The notes under the pieces were generated by a model, which had not been told where the DNA came from, did no database searches, and saw nothing but the letters and a program-made list of their open reading frames with translations. This document shows, piece by piece, positions 16,418 to 23,924 of a stretch of DNA of 39,091 bases. Positions within the stretch are counted from its first letter, which is position 1; each line of letters begins with the position of its first letter. The position numbers and the translations under genes were made by a program. Origin of the DNA: Rhodoferax sp. UBA4409 (lineage in GTDB: Bacteria > Pseudomonadota > Gammaproteobacteria > Burkholderiales > Burkholderiaceae_C); assembly GCA_002390825.1 (NCBI GenBank), contig DGQR01000268.1, positions 2,000-41,090 of the forward strand, read 5' to 3'.

Positions 16418-17665
16418 TTACTTGGCAGGCGTGTACCACTTGGCAAAGCCGTTCTGGATCTGCGCAGCAGCATCCTTGGGCGCCATCTTTCCGTTCATGA
16501 CCTGGGAGTTCACGTTCCAGAACTCGTTTTCCATGCTCGGGGTACCGCGGCTCATGATCTGTGCGTTCAGGCGGATGGTGCTCTTGCACTGCTTGCGCCA
16601 GCCGATCATTTCCTTGGCCACCGGGTTCTTCACATCGATGGCGTGGTTGGAAAGCGAGAAGAAGCCGGTCACCTTGTTGGTGTACAGGTCGGCAAATTCT
16701 TTGCTGGCCAGCCAGTTCAAGAACACTTGGGCGTCTGCCTTGTTCTTGCTCTTGCTGTTCACACCCATGGCGATGTCGGTGTGGTCCGAGATGTAGCAAG
16801 GATCACCGGCCTTGGCCACGGGCGGCTTGAAGGCACCGAACTCCACCTTACTATTGCCCTCAAAGTACGAGATGTCCCAGGATCCGGTCGGGTAAATCGC
16901 TGCACGGCCGCTACCGAACAGGTTTTGCGAGTCGCCATAGGTCTGGGCTTGGTAGCCCTTGGGTAGGTAGTTGGCCCATTTGCCCATCACGTCCCAGGTT
17001 TTCACAAACTCGGGGTCGGTGAACTTCTTCTTGCCGGCGATCAGCGCCTTGCGGCCTTCTTCACCCTTCCAGTAGTTCGGACCGATGCCGGTGTACACGA
17101 TCTGGTGGGTTTCCCACTGATCAGCAGTACCCATGGCGATCGGAGCCACCTTGCCGGCGGCCTTGACCTTGTCCAGCACATTGAAGAAGTCGGCTTCGGT
17201 CACGGGCGGGTTCAGGCCCAGCTCGGCAAACACCTTCTTGTTGTAGAAGAAACCGTGAATCACCGACGCCATGGGCACGCAATAGGTGTCCTTGCCATCA
17301 TCGGTCTGCCACGCCACTTGGGCGGACTCGGGGAAGTTCTTCAGGGCTGCATTGCCATTGAGCTTGTCCAGATGTCCCTTTTTGTACAGGTCCAAGGACA
17401 CGTCAAACGGGCGGCAGGTCACCAAGTCACCTGCAGTGCCAGCAGTCAAGCGGGCATTCAGCGCCGAGTTGTACTCAGGGGGCGCGGTGGGCGCGAACTT
17501 GACGGTAATGCCGGGATTGGCTTTGTAGAAGGCGGGCAACAGCACGTCTTCCCAGAGTGTTTTGTCGTCGACACGCCAGCTCTCAATGGTGAGGGTACCG
17601 GCACCGGCAAAGCTGCTGCAAACCAGCGCTGCCGCAGCGGCGGCGAGGCGGAGGGAATGGGACAT
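16418..17665 (-). CDS. Extracellular sugar-binding protein of CUT1 ABC importer
   Basis: A 415 aa periplasmic solute-binding protein (family 1). Residues 1-22 form a signal peptide ending in AGAG. The mature part has ESWRVDDKTLWEDVLLPAF, FNARL-like NSALNARLTAGTAGDL, VPMASVIHGFFYNKKVFAELG and a late GSWDISYF segment, all typical of the family. It is the first gene of the operon containing the permeases, ATPase, kinase, deaminase and mutarotase, with a good AGGAG ribosome site 5 bases ahead of ATG. From context the ligand is likely GlcNAc, a chito-oligosaccharide or a related amino sugar; sequence alone does not fix it. Confidence 0.9.
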   Translation of the reverse strand: MSHSLRLAAAAAALVCSSFAGAGTLTIESWRVDDKTLWEDVLLPAFYKANPGITVKFAPTAPPEYNSALNARLTAGTAGDLVTCRPFDVSLDLYKKGHLDKLNGNAALKNFPESAQVAWQTDDGKDTYCVPMASVIHGFFYNKKVFAELGLNPPVTEADFFNVLDKVKAAGKVAPIAMGTADQWETHQIVYTGIGPNYWKGEEGRKALIAGKKKFTDPEFVKTWDVMGKWANYLPKGYQAQTYGDSQNLFGSGRAAIYPTGSWDISYFEGNSKVEFGAFKPPVAKAGDPCYISDHTDIAMGVNSKSKNKADAQVFLNWLASKEFADLYTNKVTGFFSLSNHAIDVKNPVAKEMIGWRKQCKSTIRLNAQIMSRGTPSMENEFWNVNSQVMNGKMAPKDAAAQIQNGFAKWYTPAK

Positions 17666-17934
17666 GGAATCTCCTGATCATTTGTTGAATGAAACTGCCG
17701 GCTCCGTGCATGGCGGTAGCCGTTCAGTGGGGCGGAGGTTATGCTTTGACCCCTGTAATATCAAACCGCACCGGGCGGGCCCGATTACAAAGATAAGTCG
17801 TTGATTTCATTAAATTTTTTCACCATGTACCGCACCTGCGCATTACGCTTTATTACCTGCCGCGCGGCCTCCGTAGAGGCCGCTGGAGGGGGTGCGGACA
17901 GCCTGGCATACACAACATTACAAATCGACAGGAA
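17666..17934. promoter_or_regulatory. Divergent promoter region of the amino-sugar operon and SBP-RR-HK module
   Basis: A 269-bp gap between two divergently transcribed binding-protein genes, visibly more AT-rich at 17780-17860 than the flanking genes. On the minus strand TTGATA followed after 15 bases by CATAAC (within 17740-17770) is a weak sigma70-like pair for the importer operon. No copy of the GntR half-site GAAGTGG was found here. The response regulator encoded on the plus side is the obvious candidate to bind this region. Confidence 0.45.
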
Positions 17935-19197
17935 ATGAAAGGTTTCGCCCGCCTCGCCACCCTGCTGCTGTGTTGTGTCTGCCTGCACGGCGCACAGGCG
18001 CAGCCCACGGGGGTGCCCATGGACGTGCTGCACTGGTGGACCTCGGCCAGCGAGCGCAAAGCTGCCGACCAACTGGCCCTGCAGCTGGCGCAAGCCGGCG
18101 TGCAGTGGAAAGACGCCGCCATTCCCGGAGGCGGGGGCATGGCGGCTGTCAAAGTGCTCAAGAGCCGGGTGCTCATGGGCGACCCGCCGGATGTGGCGCA
18201 GCTGATTGGCACCACCCTCACCGACTGGGCCGATATCGGATTGGTGATGCCACTCAACGCGGTGGCGCAGCGCCAGCGCTGGTCGCAGGTGTTGTTTCCT
18301 ACGGTGCTTGAACTCGTCACCTACAAGGGCGATGTGATTGCTGCGCCGCTGGGCATTCAGCGCATTAACACCCTGCTCTACAACCGCAAGGTCTTCAGCA
18401 AGCTGGGCCTCACGCCGCCCCGCAGCTGGGCCGAGTTTGAAATGGCCGCCCGCAAGCTGCAGGCCAAAGGCATACGGCCGCTGGCCTGGAGCGACGAGCC
18501 CTGGCAGATTGCCACCGTGTTTGAGACGGTGCTACTCGGCGACGCAGGCCCTGCGCTCTACCGCGAGCTCATCGTGCAACGCAAGAGCAGCGCCTGGATG
18601 GACGCCCGCGTAGAGCGCGCCCTGCAGCGCCTGCGCTGGCTGCGCGCGCTGGCTACCGATGCGCCGGTGGAGCGCCCCTGGACCGAGAGCACCCGCGAGC
18701 TCATGGCCGACAACGCCGGCATGATGATCATGGGCGACTGGGCCAAGGGCGAGCTCATGGCCTGGGGCGCCAGCCCGGTGCGCGACTTCGGCTGCGCCGT
18801 AGTACCGGGCACTGAGAACATGCACCTCTACAGCGTGGACACGCTGGCCATGCTGGTGAGCGCCCGCCCGCGCGAGGCGGCGCAAGAGAAGATGGCCGAG
18901 GTGGTCACCGGCATTCCTGCGCAGCTGGCCTACAACCGCATCAAAGGCGCAGTGCCGGTGCGCCGCGACATAGACCCCGCCGCACTCGACAGCTGCGCCC
19001 GCGACTCGTGGGAAACCTTTGCCCTTGCGCGCAATGCGCGTGTGCCCAGCCTGGCCCACCGCATGGCGGCGGACGAAGCCATCAAAGACGCGGTGGCCCA
19101 GACCCTGTGGCGCTACCTGACCGACTCCCGCATGGAAACCCCGGAGGCCCAGCGCCGCCTGGCCTCCGTGATCCGCGCAACCAGCACTGAGCGCTAA
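17935..19197 (+). CDS. Second sugar ABC-type solute-binding protein, probable co-sensor
   Basis: A 420 aa periplasmic binding protein (family 1) with a signal peptide at residues 1-22 (LLLCCVCLHGAQA). The mature protein begins with VLHWWTSASERKAADQL and has GMAAVKVLKSRVLMGDPPDVAQ, INTLLYNRKVFSKLGL and MMIMGDWAKGE, all family landmarks. No permease or ATPase gene accompanies it on this strand. Instead a response regulator starts 17 bp after its stop and a sensor kinase follows. It may therefore present sugar to the kinase rather than, or as well as, to a transporter. Its ribosome site (AGGA) lies unusually close to the ATG. Confidence 0.87.
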   Translation: MKGFARLATLLLCCVCLHGAQAQPTGVPMDVLHWWTSASERKAADQLALQLAQAGVQWKDAAIPGGGGMAAVKVLKSRVLMGDPPDVAQLIGTTLTDWADIGLVMPLNAVAQRQRWSQVLFPTVLELVTYKGDVIAAPLGIQRINTLLYNRKVFSKLGLTPPRSWAEFEMAARKLQAKGIRPLAWSDEPWQIATVFETVLLGDAGPALYRELIVQRKSSAWMDARVERALQRLRWLRALATDAPVERPWTESTRELMADNAGMMIMGDWAKGELMAWGASPVRDFGCAVVPGTENMHLYSVDTLAMLVSARPREAAQEKMAEVVTGIPAQLAYNRIKGAVPVRRDIDPAALDSCARDSWETFALARNARVPSLAHRMAADEAIKDAVAQTLWRYLTDSRMETPEAQRRLASVIRATSTER

Positions 19198-19214
19198 ACC
19201 CGCACGACCAGCCC

Positions 19215-19934
19215 ATGACCCGCACCCTGCTTGTCGTTGACGACGACCAAAAAACCCGCAACCTGCTCAAGACTTACCTAGAGAAGCACCAGTACGAAGT
19301 CCGCGTGGCCCACGACGGTGCCAGCTTCAACGCCGAGTTCGAGCGCTTCAAGGACGAGCTGAGCCTGGTCATTCTGGATGTGATGCTGCCCGACACCGAT
19401 GGCTTCACCCTGTGCCGCAGCGTGCGCAGCCAGTCGCCGGTGCCCATCATCATGCTGACCGCCAGCGCGGACGACACGGACCGCATCGTCGGGCTGGAGC
19501 TGGGTGCGGACGACTACATCGCCAAGCCCTACAACCCGCGCGAGCTGCTGGCCCGCATCAAGGCGATTCACCGCCGCATGCAACTGGGTGCGCCCGGTGC
19601 GCCTGTGCGGTTTTTGAAGTTCGCCGGCTTCAGCATGGACGTGATGGAGCGCGTGCTCACCGACCCGCAAGGCCAGCCGGTGGTTCTCACCAGCATGGAC
19701 TTCAACCTGCTGCGTTTTTTTGCCGAACATGCGGGCGAAACCCTGGACCGCGCCCGCCTGATGGAGCAAACCCGTGGCCGCGACCTCGGGCCTTTGGACC
19801 GATCGCTCGATGTGCAGGTGAGCCGCCTGCGCCAACGCCTGCATGACGATGGCAAGCAACCGGTGTTGATCAAAACCGTGCGCGGCAGCGGCTATGTGTT
19901 CTCGGCGGACGTGAGCGCCCATGCCGAACCCTGA
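19215..19934 (+). CDS. OmpR-family response regulator
   Basis: A 239 aa transcription regulator. The receiver domain has the acidic cluster Asp9-Asp11, phospho-acceptor Asp55 in VILDVMLPD, Thr82 in MLTAS and Lys104 in IAKPYN. The C-terminal winged helix covers about residues 130-235, with TSMDFNLLRFFAEHAGE and the ending VRGSGYVFS. It overlaps the sensor kinase gene by 14 bases. It presumably controls the divergent importer operon and its own operon in response to the partner kinase. Confidence 0.93.
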   Translation: MTRTLLVVDDDQKTRNLLKTYLEKHQYEVRVAHDGASFNAEFERFKDELSLVILDVMLPDTDGFTLCRSVRSQSPVPIIMLTASADDTDRIVGLELGADDYIAKPYNPRELLARIKAIHRRMQLGAPGAPVRFLKFAGFSMDVMERVLTDPQGQPVVLTSMDFNLLRFFAEHAGETLDRARLMEQTRGRDLGPLDRSLDVQVSRLRQRLHDDGKQPVLIKTVRGSGYVFSADVSAHAEP

Positions 19935-21396
19935 GCGCCGCCGCTGGACGCGGCGCTACCTGCCCGACAGTCTGCTGGGGCGGATCGTCGTGGTCATGGC
20001 GCTGGGCGTTATCAGCGCGCAGCTCGTAGGCACACTGCTGTGGGCGCGGCAGTTGCGCGAGAGTGCGCGTGCCGAGGCGCTGAGTGCTGGCCACGCGATT
20101 GCGCTGAATGCGGCAGGCTCTATCCGCTTCTTCCGCGACCTGCCGCCGCAGTTCAGGCCCATCCTCATTGAGCAGCTGCGCACCATGGGCGGCACCCGCT
20201 TTTTCATCAACGTAAACAAAGCGCGTGTGCCGGTGCAGCCGGTCGAAGGCAACGGCCTGGTGGATGCGGTGGTGGAGGCCATGGAAGGCGACCTCACCCG
20301 CAACCTGGCTGGTAACACCCAAGCCCCTAGCGTGGCCTTTGCCTGGCCCGACACGCTGCAGGTATCAGACGACGGGCGCATGGTGCGCGACCTGCCGGAC
20401 TCATGGGTGGAGGCCACCCTGCTGCTACGCCCGCGCCCCGCGCCGGTGCTGGTGATTCAGGCGGAGTTTGAGCCCGGGCGCTGGCTGTACCTGGCCACCA
20501 CCATGCCCGACCCCTACTTTCTGGAAAACGCCAACCCCCTCACCTGGGACCGGGTGGCCCTGCAACTCGTGACGCTGGTAACCGTGCTGGTGCTGAGCGT
20601 GCTGCTGGTGCGCGGGCTCATACGCCCGCTCAACCGGATCGCCTCGGCCGCCAAGGCCTTTGGCAGCGACACGGCGCCCGAAAGCGTGCCCGAAACCGGC
20701 ACTGCCGAGCTGCGCCGCACCGCGCGCGCCTTCAATGAAATGCAGGCCCGCATTCAGGGCTATCTGGTGGACCGGGAGCGGCTTTTTCTGGGCATTTCGC
20801 ACGGTCTCAAAACACCCATCATGCGGCTCAAGCTGCGCACCGAATTGCTGGACGACGACACCCTGCGCGCCGAGTTCCACGAAGACCTGGACGACCTTGA
20901 TGTCATGGTCAAAGCCGCGCTGCAAAGCGTGAAAGACACCGACATCCACGAGAACCTCACCCCCGTGCGGCTGGACACCCTGCTCGCCCGCCTGGCGCAA
21001 CGCCCGATCCACCCCGACGCCACCATCGAATGCAATGCCGAAGCCGTGAGCGTGCTCGGTAAACCGCTGGCGCTGGAGCGCGCCCTGAGCAACCTGCTGG
21101 ACAACGCAGTGCTCTATGGCGAGCGGGTGCAGGTGCGCCTGAGCTTGCAAGGCAGCCGCGCGCTGGTGGAGGTGCGCGACTTCGGGCCTGGCATAGCGCA
21201 GGCCAGCATGTCGGCCGCGTTTGAGCCGCATGTGCGCCTCAGCCACGGCCAGCAACAAAACCGCACCGGTACCGGTTTGGGTCTGGGCATTGCGCGCAAC
21301 ATCATCCAGGCCCACGGTGGCGAGATCAGGCTGCACAACCATGCCGAGGGCGGGCTGGTGGTGACGGTGCTGCTGGCAGCGCTGCCTGCGGAGTGA
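19921..21396 (+). CDS. Sensor histidine kinase with altered H-box
   Basis: A 491 aa inner-membrane kinase. It has helix 1 at about 20-42, a periplasmic domain of about 165 residues, helix 2 at about 211-234 and a HAMP region beginning RPLNRIASAAKAF. The dimerisation domain carries His294 in ISHGLKTPIMRLKLRTELL, where Gly295 replaces the Glu or Asp normally next to the phospho-accepting histidine. The ATPase domain has NLLDNAVLYG, the G1 box DFGPGI and the G2 box GTGLGLGIARNI, so ATP binding looks intact. It overlaps the response regulator gene by 14 bases. The upstream binding protein is the likely periplasmic partner. Confidence 0.92.
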   Translation: MPNPERRRWTRRYLPDSLLGRIVVVMALGVISAQLVGTLLWARQLRESARAEALSAGHAIALNAAGSIRFFRDLPPQFRPILIEQLRTMGGTRFFINVNKARVPVQPVEGNGLVDAVVEAMEGDLTRNLAGNTQAPSVAFAWPDTLQVSDDGRMVRDLPDSWVEATLLLRPRPAPVLVIQAEFEPGRWLYLATTMPDPYFLENANPLTWDRVALQLVTLVTVLVLSVLLVRGLIRPLNRIASAAKAFGSDTAPESVPETGTAELRRTARAFNEMQARIQGYLVDRERLFLGISHGLKTPIMRLKLRTELLDDDTLRAEFHEDLDDLDVMVKAALQSVKDTDIHENLTPVRLDTLLARLAQRPIHPDATIECNAEAVSVLGKPLALERALSNLLDNAVLYGERVQVRLSLQGSRALVEVRDFGPGIAQASMSAAFEPHVRLSHGQQQNRTGTGLGLGIARNIIQAHGGEIRLHNHAEGGLVVTVLLAALPAE

Positions 21397-21506
21397 CCGG
21401 CTCGCCGGTATGTCCACCAACGAACAGACCGGCCGCCCCATCCCCCTTACTGTGAAGACTCTCAGGCCTGCATGGCCTGCCACAGTTTTCACTTTAAGGA
21501 TTCCCC

Positions 21507-22091
21507 ATGAAAACCACCCCCACCTTGATGCGCAGCGTCGCCATGGCTGCGTGCCTGCTGTTTGCCGGCACTGTCATGGCGCAGATGTCTCCGATTGATT
21601 ACAAGGCCAGCAAGGCGCGTATCAAAGACGACTACAGCGCCGGCAAGAAAAACTGCAACGCCCAGTCCGGCAATGCGCGCGACATCTGTGTCGCAGAAGC
21701 CAAAGGCAAAGAGTCGGTCGCCTTGGCAGAGCTGGAAAACAGCTACAAGCCCACGCTCAAAACGCAATACAAAGTGCGCACTGAGCAGGCAGAGGCCACC
21801 TACGACGTCGCCAAGCAAAAGTGTGACGACCTCTCTGGCAACCCCAAAGACGTGTGCGTGAAAGAAGCCAAAGCCGCTCGCACCGCGGCCAAAGCCGATG
21901 CGGAGGTGCAAATGAAAACCACCAAAACCAACGCCGATGCCAAGAGCGACAACAAAGAAGTCCGCACCGACGCCGCGGCCGACAAGCGCGCCGCCGACCT
22001 GAAGGTGGCGGAAGAGAAGTGCGACGCTTTGGCCTCCAGCACCAAAGACGCCTGCATGGCCGACGCCAAGGCCAAGTTCGGCAAGATGTAA
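21507..22091 (+). CDS. Periplasmic Lys/Ala-rich protein with three paired-Cys repeats
   Basis: A 194 aa exported protein of unknown function. The signal peptide is at residues 1-25 (MAACLLFAGTVMAQ). The mature part is helical and very rich in Lys, Ala and Asp. It has three copies of a unit with two cysteines ten residues apart: NCNAQSGNARDICVAEAK, KCDDLSGNPKDVCVKEAK and KCDALASSTKDACMADAK. Such units could form disulfide-pinned helical hairpins in the periplasm. A Shine-Dalgarno AAGGA precedes the ATG, and a strong terminator follows at 22104. It is similar in style to proteins often labelled TolA-like, but there is no evidence for a Tol role. Confidence 0.8.
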   Translation: MKTTPTLMRSVAMAACLLFAGTVMAQMSPIDYKASKARIKDDYSAGKKNCNAQSGNARDICVAEAKGKESVALAELENSYKPTLKTQYKVRTEQAEATYDVAKQKCDDLSGNPKDVCVKEAKAARTAAKADAEVQMKTTKTNADAKSDNKEVRTDAAADKRAADLKVAEEKCDALASSTKDACMADAKAKFGKM

Positions 22092-22103
22092 ACCGCCAGA
22101 CGC

Positions 22104-22134
22104 AAAAAAGCCGGCTACCAGAGCCGGCTTTTTT
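22104..22134. terminator. Bidirectional intrinsic terminator
   Basis: A perfect inverted repeat with 13-base arms, AAAAAAGCCGGCT and AGCCGGCTTTTTT, separated by 5 bases. The GC stem with flanking A and T runs works as an intrinsic terminator in both directions. It lies between the convergent periplasmic-repeat gene (stop at 22091) and the RNA-binding protein gene (stop at 22150). Confidence 0.95.
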
Positions 22135-22149
22135 GTGGGCGTTTAGCGC

Positions 22150-22446
22150 TTAGTAGCTGCTACGGCCGCCGCGGTAGCCATCAGAGCTACCACGGTCTTC
22201 ACGCGGACGGGCCAGGTTGACCACAATGGAGCGGCCATCCACGGATTGACCGTTCAAACCGTCAATGGCGGCTTGGGCAAATGCGGGAGTGCTCATTTCC
22301 ACAAAGGCAAAGCCCTTGGAACGGCCGGTGTCGCGGTCCATCATGACCTTGGCGGAGGTCACTTCGCCGAATTCGGCGAAATTGCTCTGCAAGCTGTCAT
22401 CGGTGACGGAGTAGGGCAGGTTGCCCACGTAAATTTTGCTGCTCAT
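22150..22446 (-). CDS. RRM-type RNA-binding protein
   Basis: A 98 aa protein consisting of one RNA recognition motif plus a short Gly/Arg/Ser tail. RNP2 is KIYVGNLPY (residues 4-12) and RNP1 is KGFAFVEM (about 44-51), both complete with the aromatic residues that stack on RNA. The tail RGSSDGYRGGRSSY resembles those of cyanobacterial and proteobacterial cold-induced Rbp proteins. Likely role: a small RNA chaperone. The gene ends against the shared terminator. A further small gene lies about 110 bp upstream on the same strand. Confidence 0.93.
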   Translation of the reverse strand: MSSKIYVGNLPYSVTDDSLQSNFAEFGEVTSAKVMMDRDTGRSKGFAFVEMSTPAFAQAAIDGLNGQSVDGRSIVVNLARPREDRGSSDGYRGGRSSY

Positions 22447-22557
22447 GGTGAGCCTTTCAGTGAGTGCGCTGTCAGCCCGGGTGGCTGGGGTGCGCGGGTT
22501 TGCAGCCTTTGCGGGCGGCGGAATAGGGTGATGTGTGTGGAGTGCGTCCGGCCTGCT

Positions 22558-22797
22558 TCAGCAGGTTTGCGGATTGGCACTGCCGGTTTCAAGCCAGCCT
22601 TGGGTAATGGCGTACACGCGGGCGGCTTCGCGGGAGACAAACTCGCAGTCGAAGTTAAAGACCCGGCAGTAAGCGCCTTTGCTCTGGCTGCGTTGGACAG
22701 CGATGGAGGCACGGAACAGACCGGCGCTGGTTTCTTGCGTTGCGGGCGAAACAATGTAGTTGCCCATCGGGATAGCGGATTCGAAATTCTGATTCAT
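22558..22797 (-). CDS. Small conserved-type hypothetical protein
   Basis: A 79 aa protein that I do not recognise as a named family. It has no signal peptide or membrane helix. The core (GNYIVSPATQETSAGLFRA, then SIAVQRSQSKG and YCRVFNFDCEFVSREAARVY) has balanced composition and a beta-then-helix pattern that looks like a real folded protein. A purine-rich AGGGAGAGG is absent on its own strand, so the ribosome site is weak. Position between a palindrome at 22973 and the RRM gene suggests a shared stress-related unit, but this is inference. Confidence 0.6.
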   Translation of the reverse strand: MNQNFESAIPMGNYIVSPATQETSAGLFRASIAVQRSQSKGAYCRVFNFDCEFVSREAARVYAITQGWLETGSANPQTC

Positions 22798-23160
22798 TTA
22801 AAGGGAGAGGTGCGGGCCACGTTGTAAGGCCGGCTTGAGCAAAAAGAGATTCGGTTGGCTGCTGCTCTGCAGATCAACGCGGTCGACAGGTGTCGAATAA
22901 ACCGGGAACCAACGGCAGGAGACATCTCGTGGTGGTTCTCGTGGAACAGGGGTGTGTTGGGAGGTACACCGCATTCCTGCATCGAATTATATGCATGCAG
23001 GAATAAAAGTCAACTCATTTATTCTAAATGGTTATAAACAGCGCTTCCGCCCCAGGTACGACAGCGCACCGACAGCCCCCAACGCCCCGCCTAAGGTGCA
23101 GCTTGTGCAACCTTTGTTGCATGCCGGTGATGAGCCGGACCACCTTTTCAGGAGCGAGTC
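22798..23160. other. Intergenic region with palindrome
   Basis: This 363-bp gap lies between the divergent small hypothetical gene and the CsbD-like gene. It contains the 10-bp-arm inverted repeat at 22973-23004 and an AT-rich stretch at about 22983-23035 that could hold promoters. Short open frames exist on both strands but have arginine-rich, uneven compositions and no ribosome sites, so none is called. Confidence 0.5.
22973..23004. promoter_or_regulatory. Perfect 10-bp inverted repeat, possible operator
   Basis: ATTCCTGCAT at 22973-22982 is repeated inverted as ATGCAGGAAT at 22995-23004, with a 12-base AT-rich spacer that itself contains ATATGC. It lies about 175 bp upstream of one gene and 157 bp upstream of the other. 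It could be a binding site for a dimeric regulator serving both, or a hairpin in an untranslated leader. No T run follows, so a terminator is unlikely. Confidence 0.45.
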
Positions 23161-23352
23161 ATGGGTATCAACAAAGACCAAATCAAAGGGCGCACACAAG
23201 AAGCCAAGGGCAAGGTCAAAGAGGTCGTGGGCAAAGCCCTCGGCAACAAGTCGCTCGAGGTCAAAGGTAACGTCCAAAAGAACCTGGGCGCGGTGCGCGC
23301 CTCGGTGGGCGACGCCAAAGAAAGTGTCGCCAAAGCCATCAAGCGCTCATAA
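23161..23352 (+). CDS. CsbD-family stress-response-like protein
   Basis: A 63 aa hydrophilic protein of the CsbD family, small proteins often induced by general stress, with unknown molecular function. It begins MGINKDQIKGRTQEAKGKVK and has the repeated KG.../EVKGNVQKNLG pattern typical of the family. GGAG lies a few bases upstream of the ATG. It is 32 bp ahead of the hydroxylase-like gene and may be co-transcribed with it. Confidence 0.9.
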   Translation: MGINKDQIKGRTQEAKGKVKEVVGKALGNKSLEVKGNVQKNLGAVRASVGDAKESVAKAIKRS

Positions 23353-23384
23353 AACTTGCGGCAGGAGCGCCCCCAGAATCACCT

Positions 23385-23924
23385 ATGCCACTCCTCTCGA
23401 TCCAACAGAGCCGTTTCGCGTACTTTGCAGACTTCGGGGTTTATGGCGTGTGCGTGGCAGCGCTGGCGGCGTTTCTGGGCTTGGCGGCGCCCCACGCCTT
23501 GCAGTGGCAGCTGGTGGCTTGGGCCTTGGGCGGGCTGGGTGGCTGGACCTTGATTGAGTACGGCCTGCACCGCTTTGTGCTGCACCGGCTGCCCCCGTTT
23601 CAGGCCATGCACGAGCAGCACCACCGCCACCCGCACGACTACATTGGCACCCCCACCTGTGTCACGCTCACCCTGTTTGTGGTGCTGGCGTTTCTGCCGG
23701 CGTGGTGGCTGGCCAACCTGTGGATTGCCAGCGCGCTCAGCTTGGGTTTGCTGCTGGGGTACATCGCTTATTCGATGACCCATCACGCGGCCCACCACTC
23801 CCGCTCGTCCAGCGAGTGGATGAAGCGCCGCAAGCGGCTACACGGGCTGCACCACCAGCGCGGGCACACCCACCATTACGGCGTAAGCACCAGCCTGTGG
23901 GATCACGTGTTCCGCACCGCATAA
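23385..23924 (+). CDS. Fatty acid hydroxylase/sterol desaturase superfamily protein
   Basis: A 179 aa membrane protein with four expected helices and the histidine boxes of the di-iron hydroxylase superfamily: EYGLHRFVLH, MHEQHHRHPHDY, THHAAHH and GLHHQRGHTHHYG. It is short for the family but retains all clusters. Members hydroxylate or desaturate lipids; the substrate here is unknown. The last 22 bases overlap the end of convergent nagA (23903-23924). Confidence 0.88.
   Translation: MPLLSIQQSRFAYFADFGVYGVCVAALAAFLGLAAPHALQWQLVAWALGGLGGWTLIEYGLHRFVLHRLPPFQAMHEQHHRHPHDYIGTPTCVTLTLFVVLAFLPAWWLANLWIASALSLGLLLGYIAYSMTHHAAHHSRSSSEWMKRRKRLHGLHHQRGHTHHYGVSTSLWDHVFRTA

Noticed and set aside
17935..19197. 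Second binding protein as part of the importer operon
   Set aside because: It is on the opposite strand, has no permease genes, and is tightly linked to the two-component genes instead.
22794..22982. A 62 aa frame upstream of the small hypothetical gene
   Set aside because: No ribosome site, uneven composition, and it overlaps the putative regulatory palindrome region.
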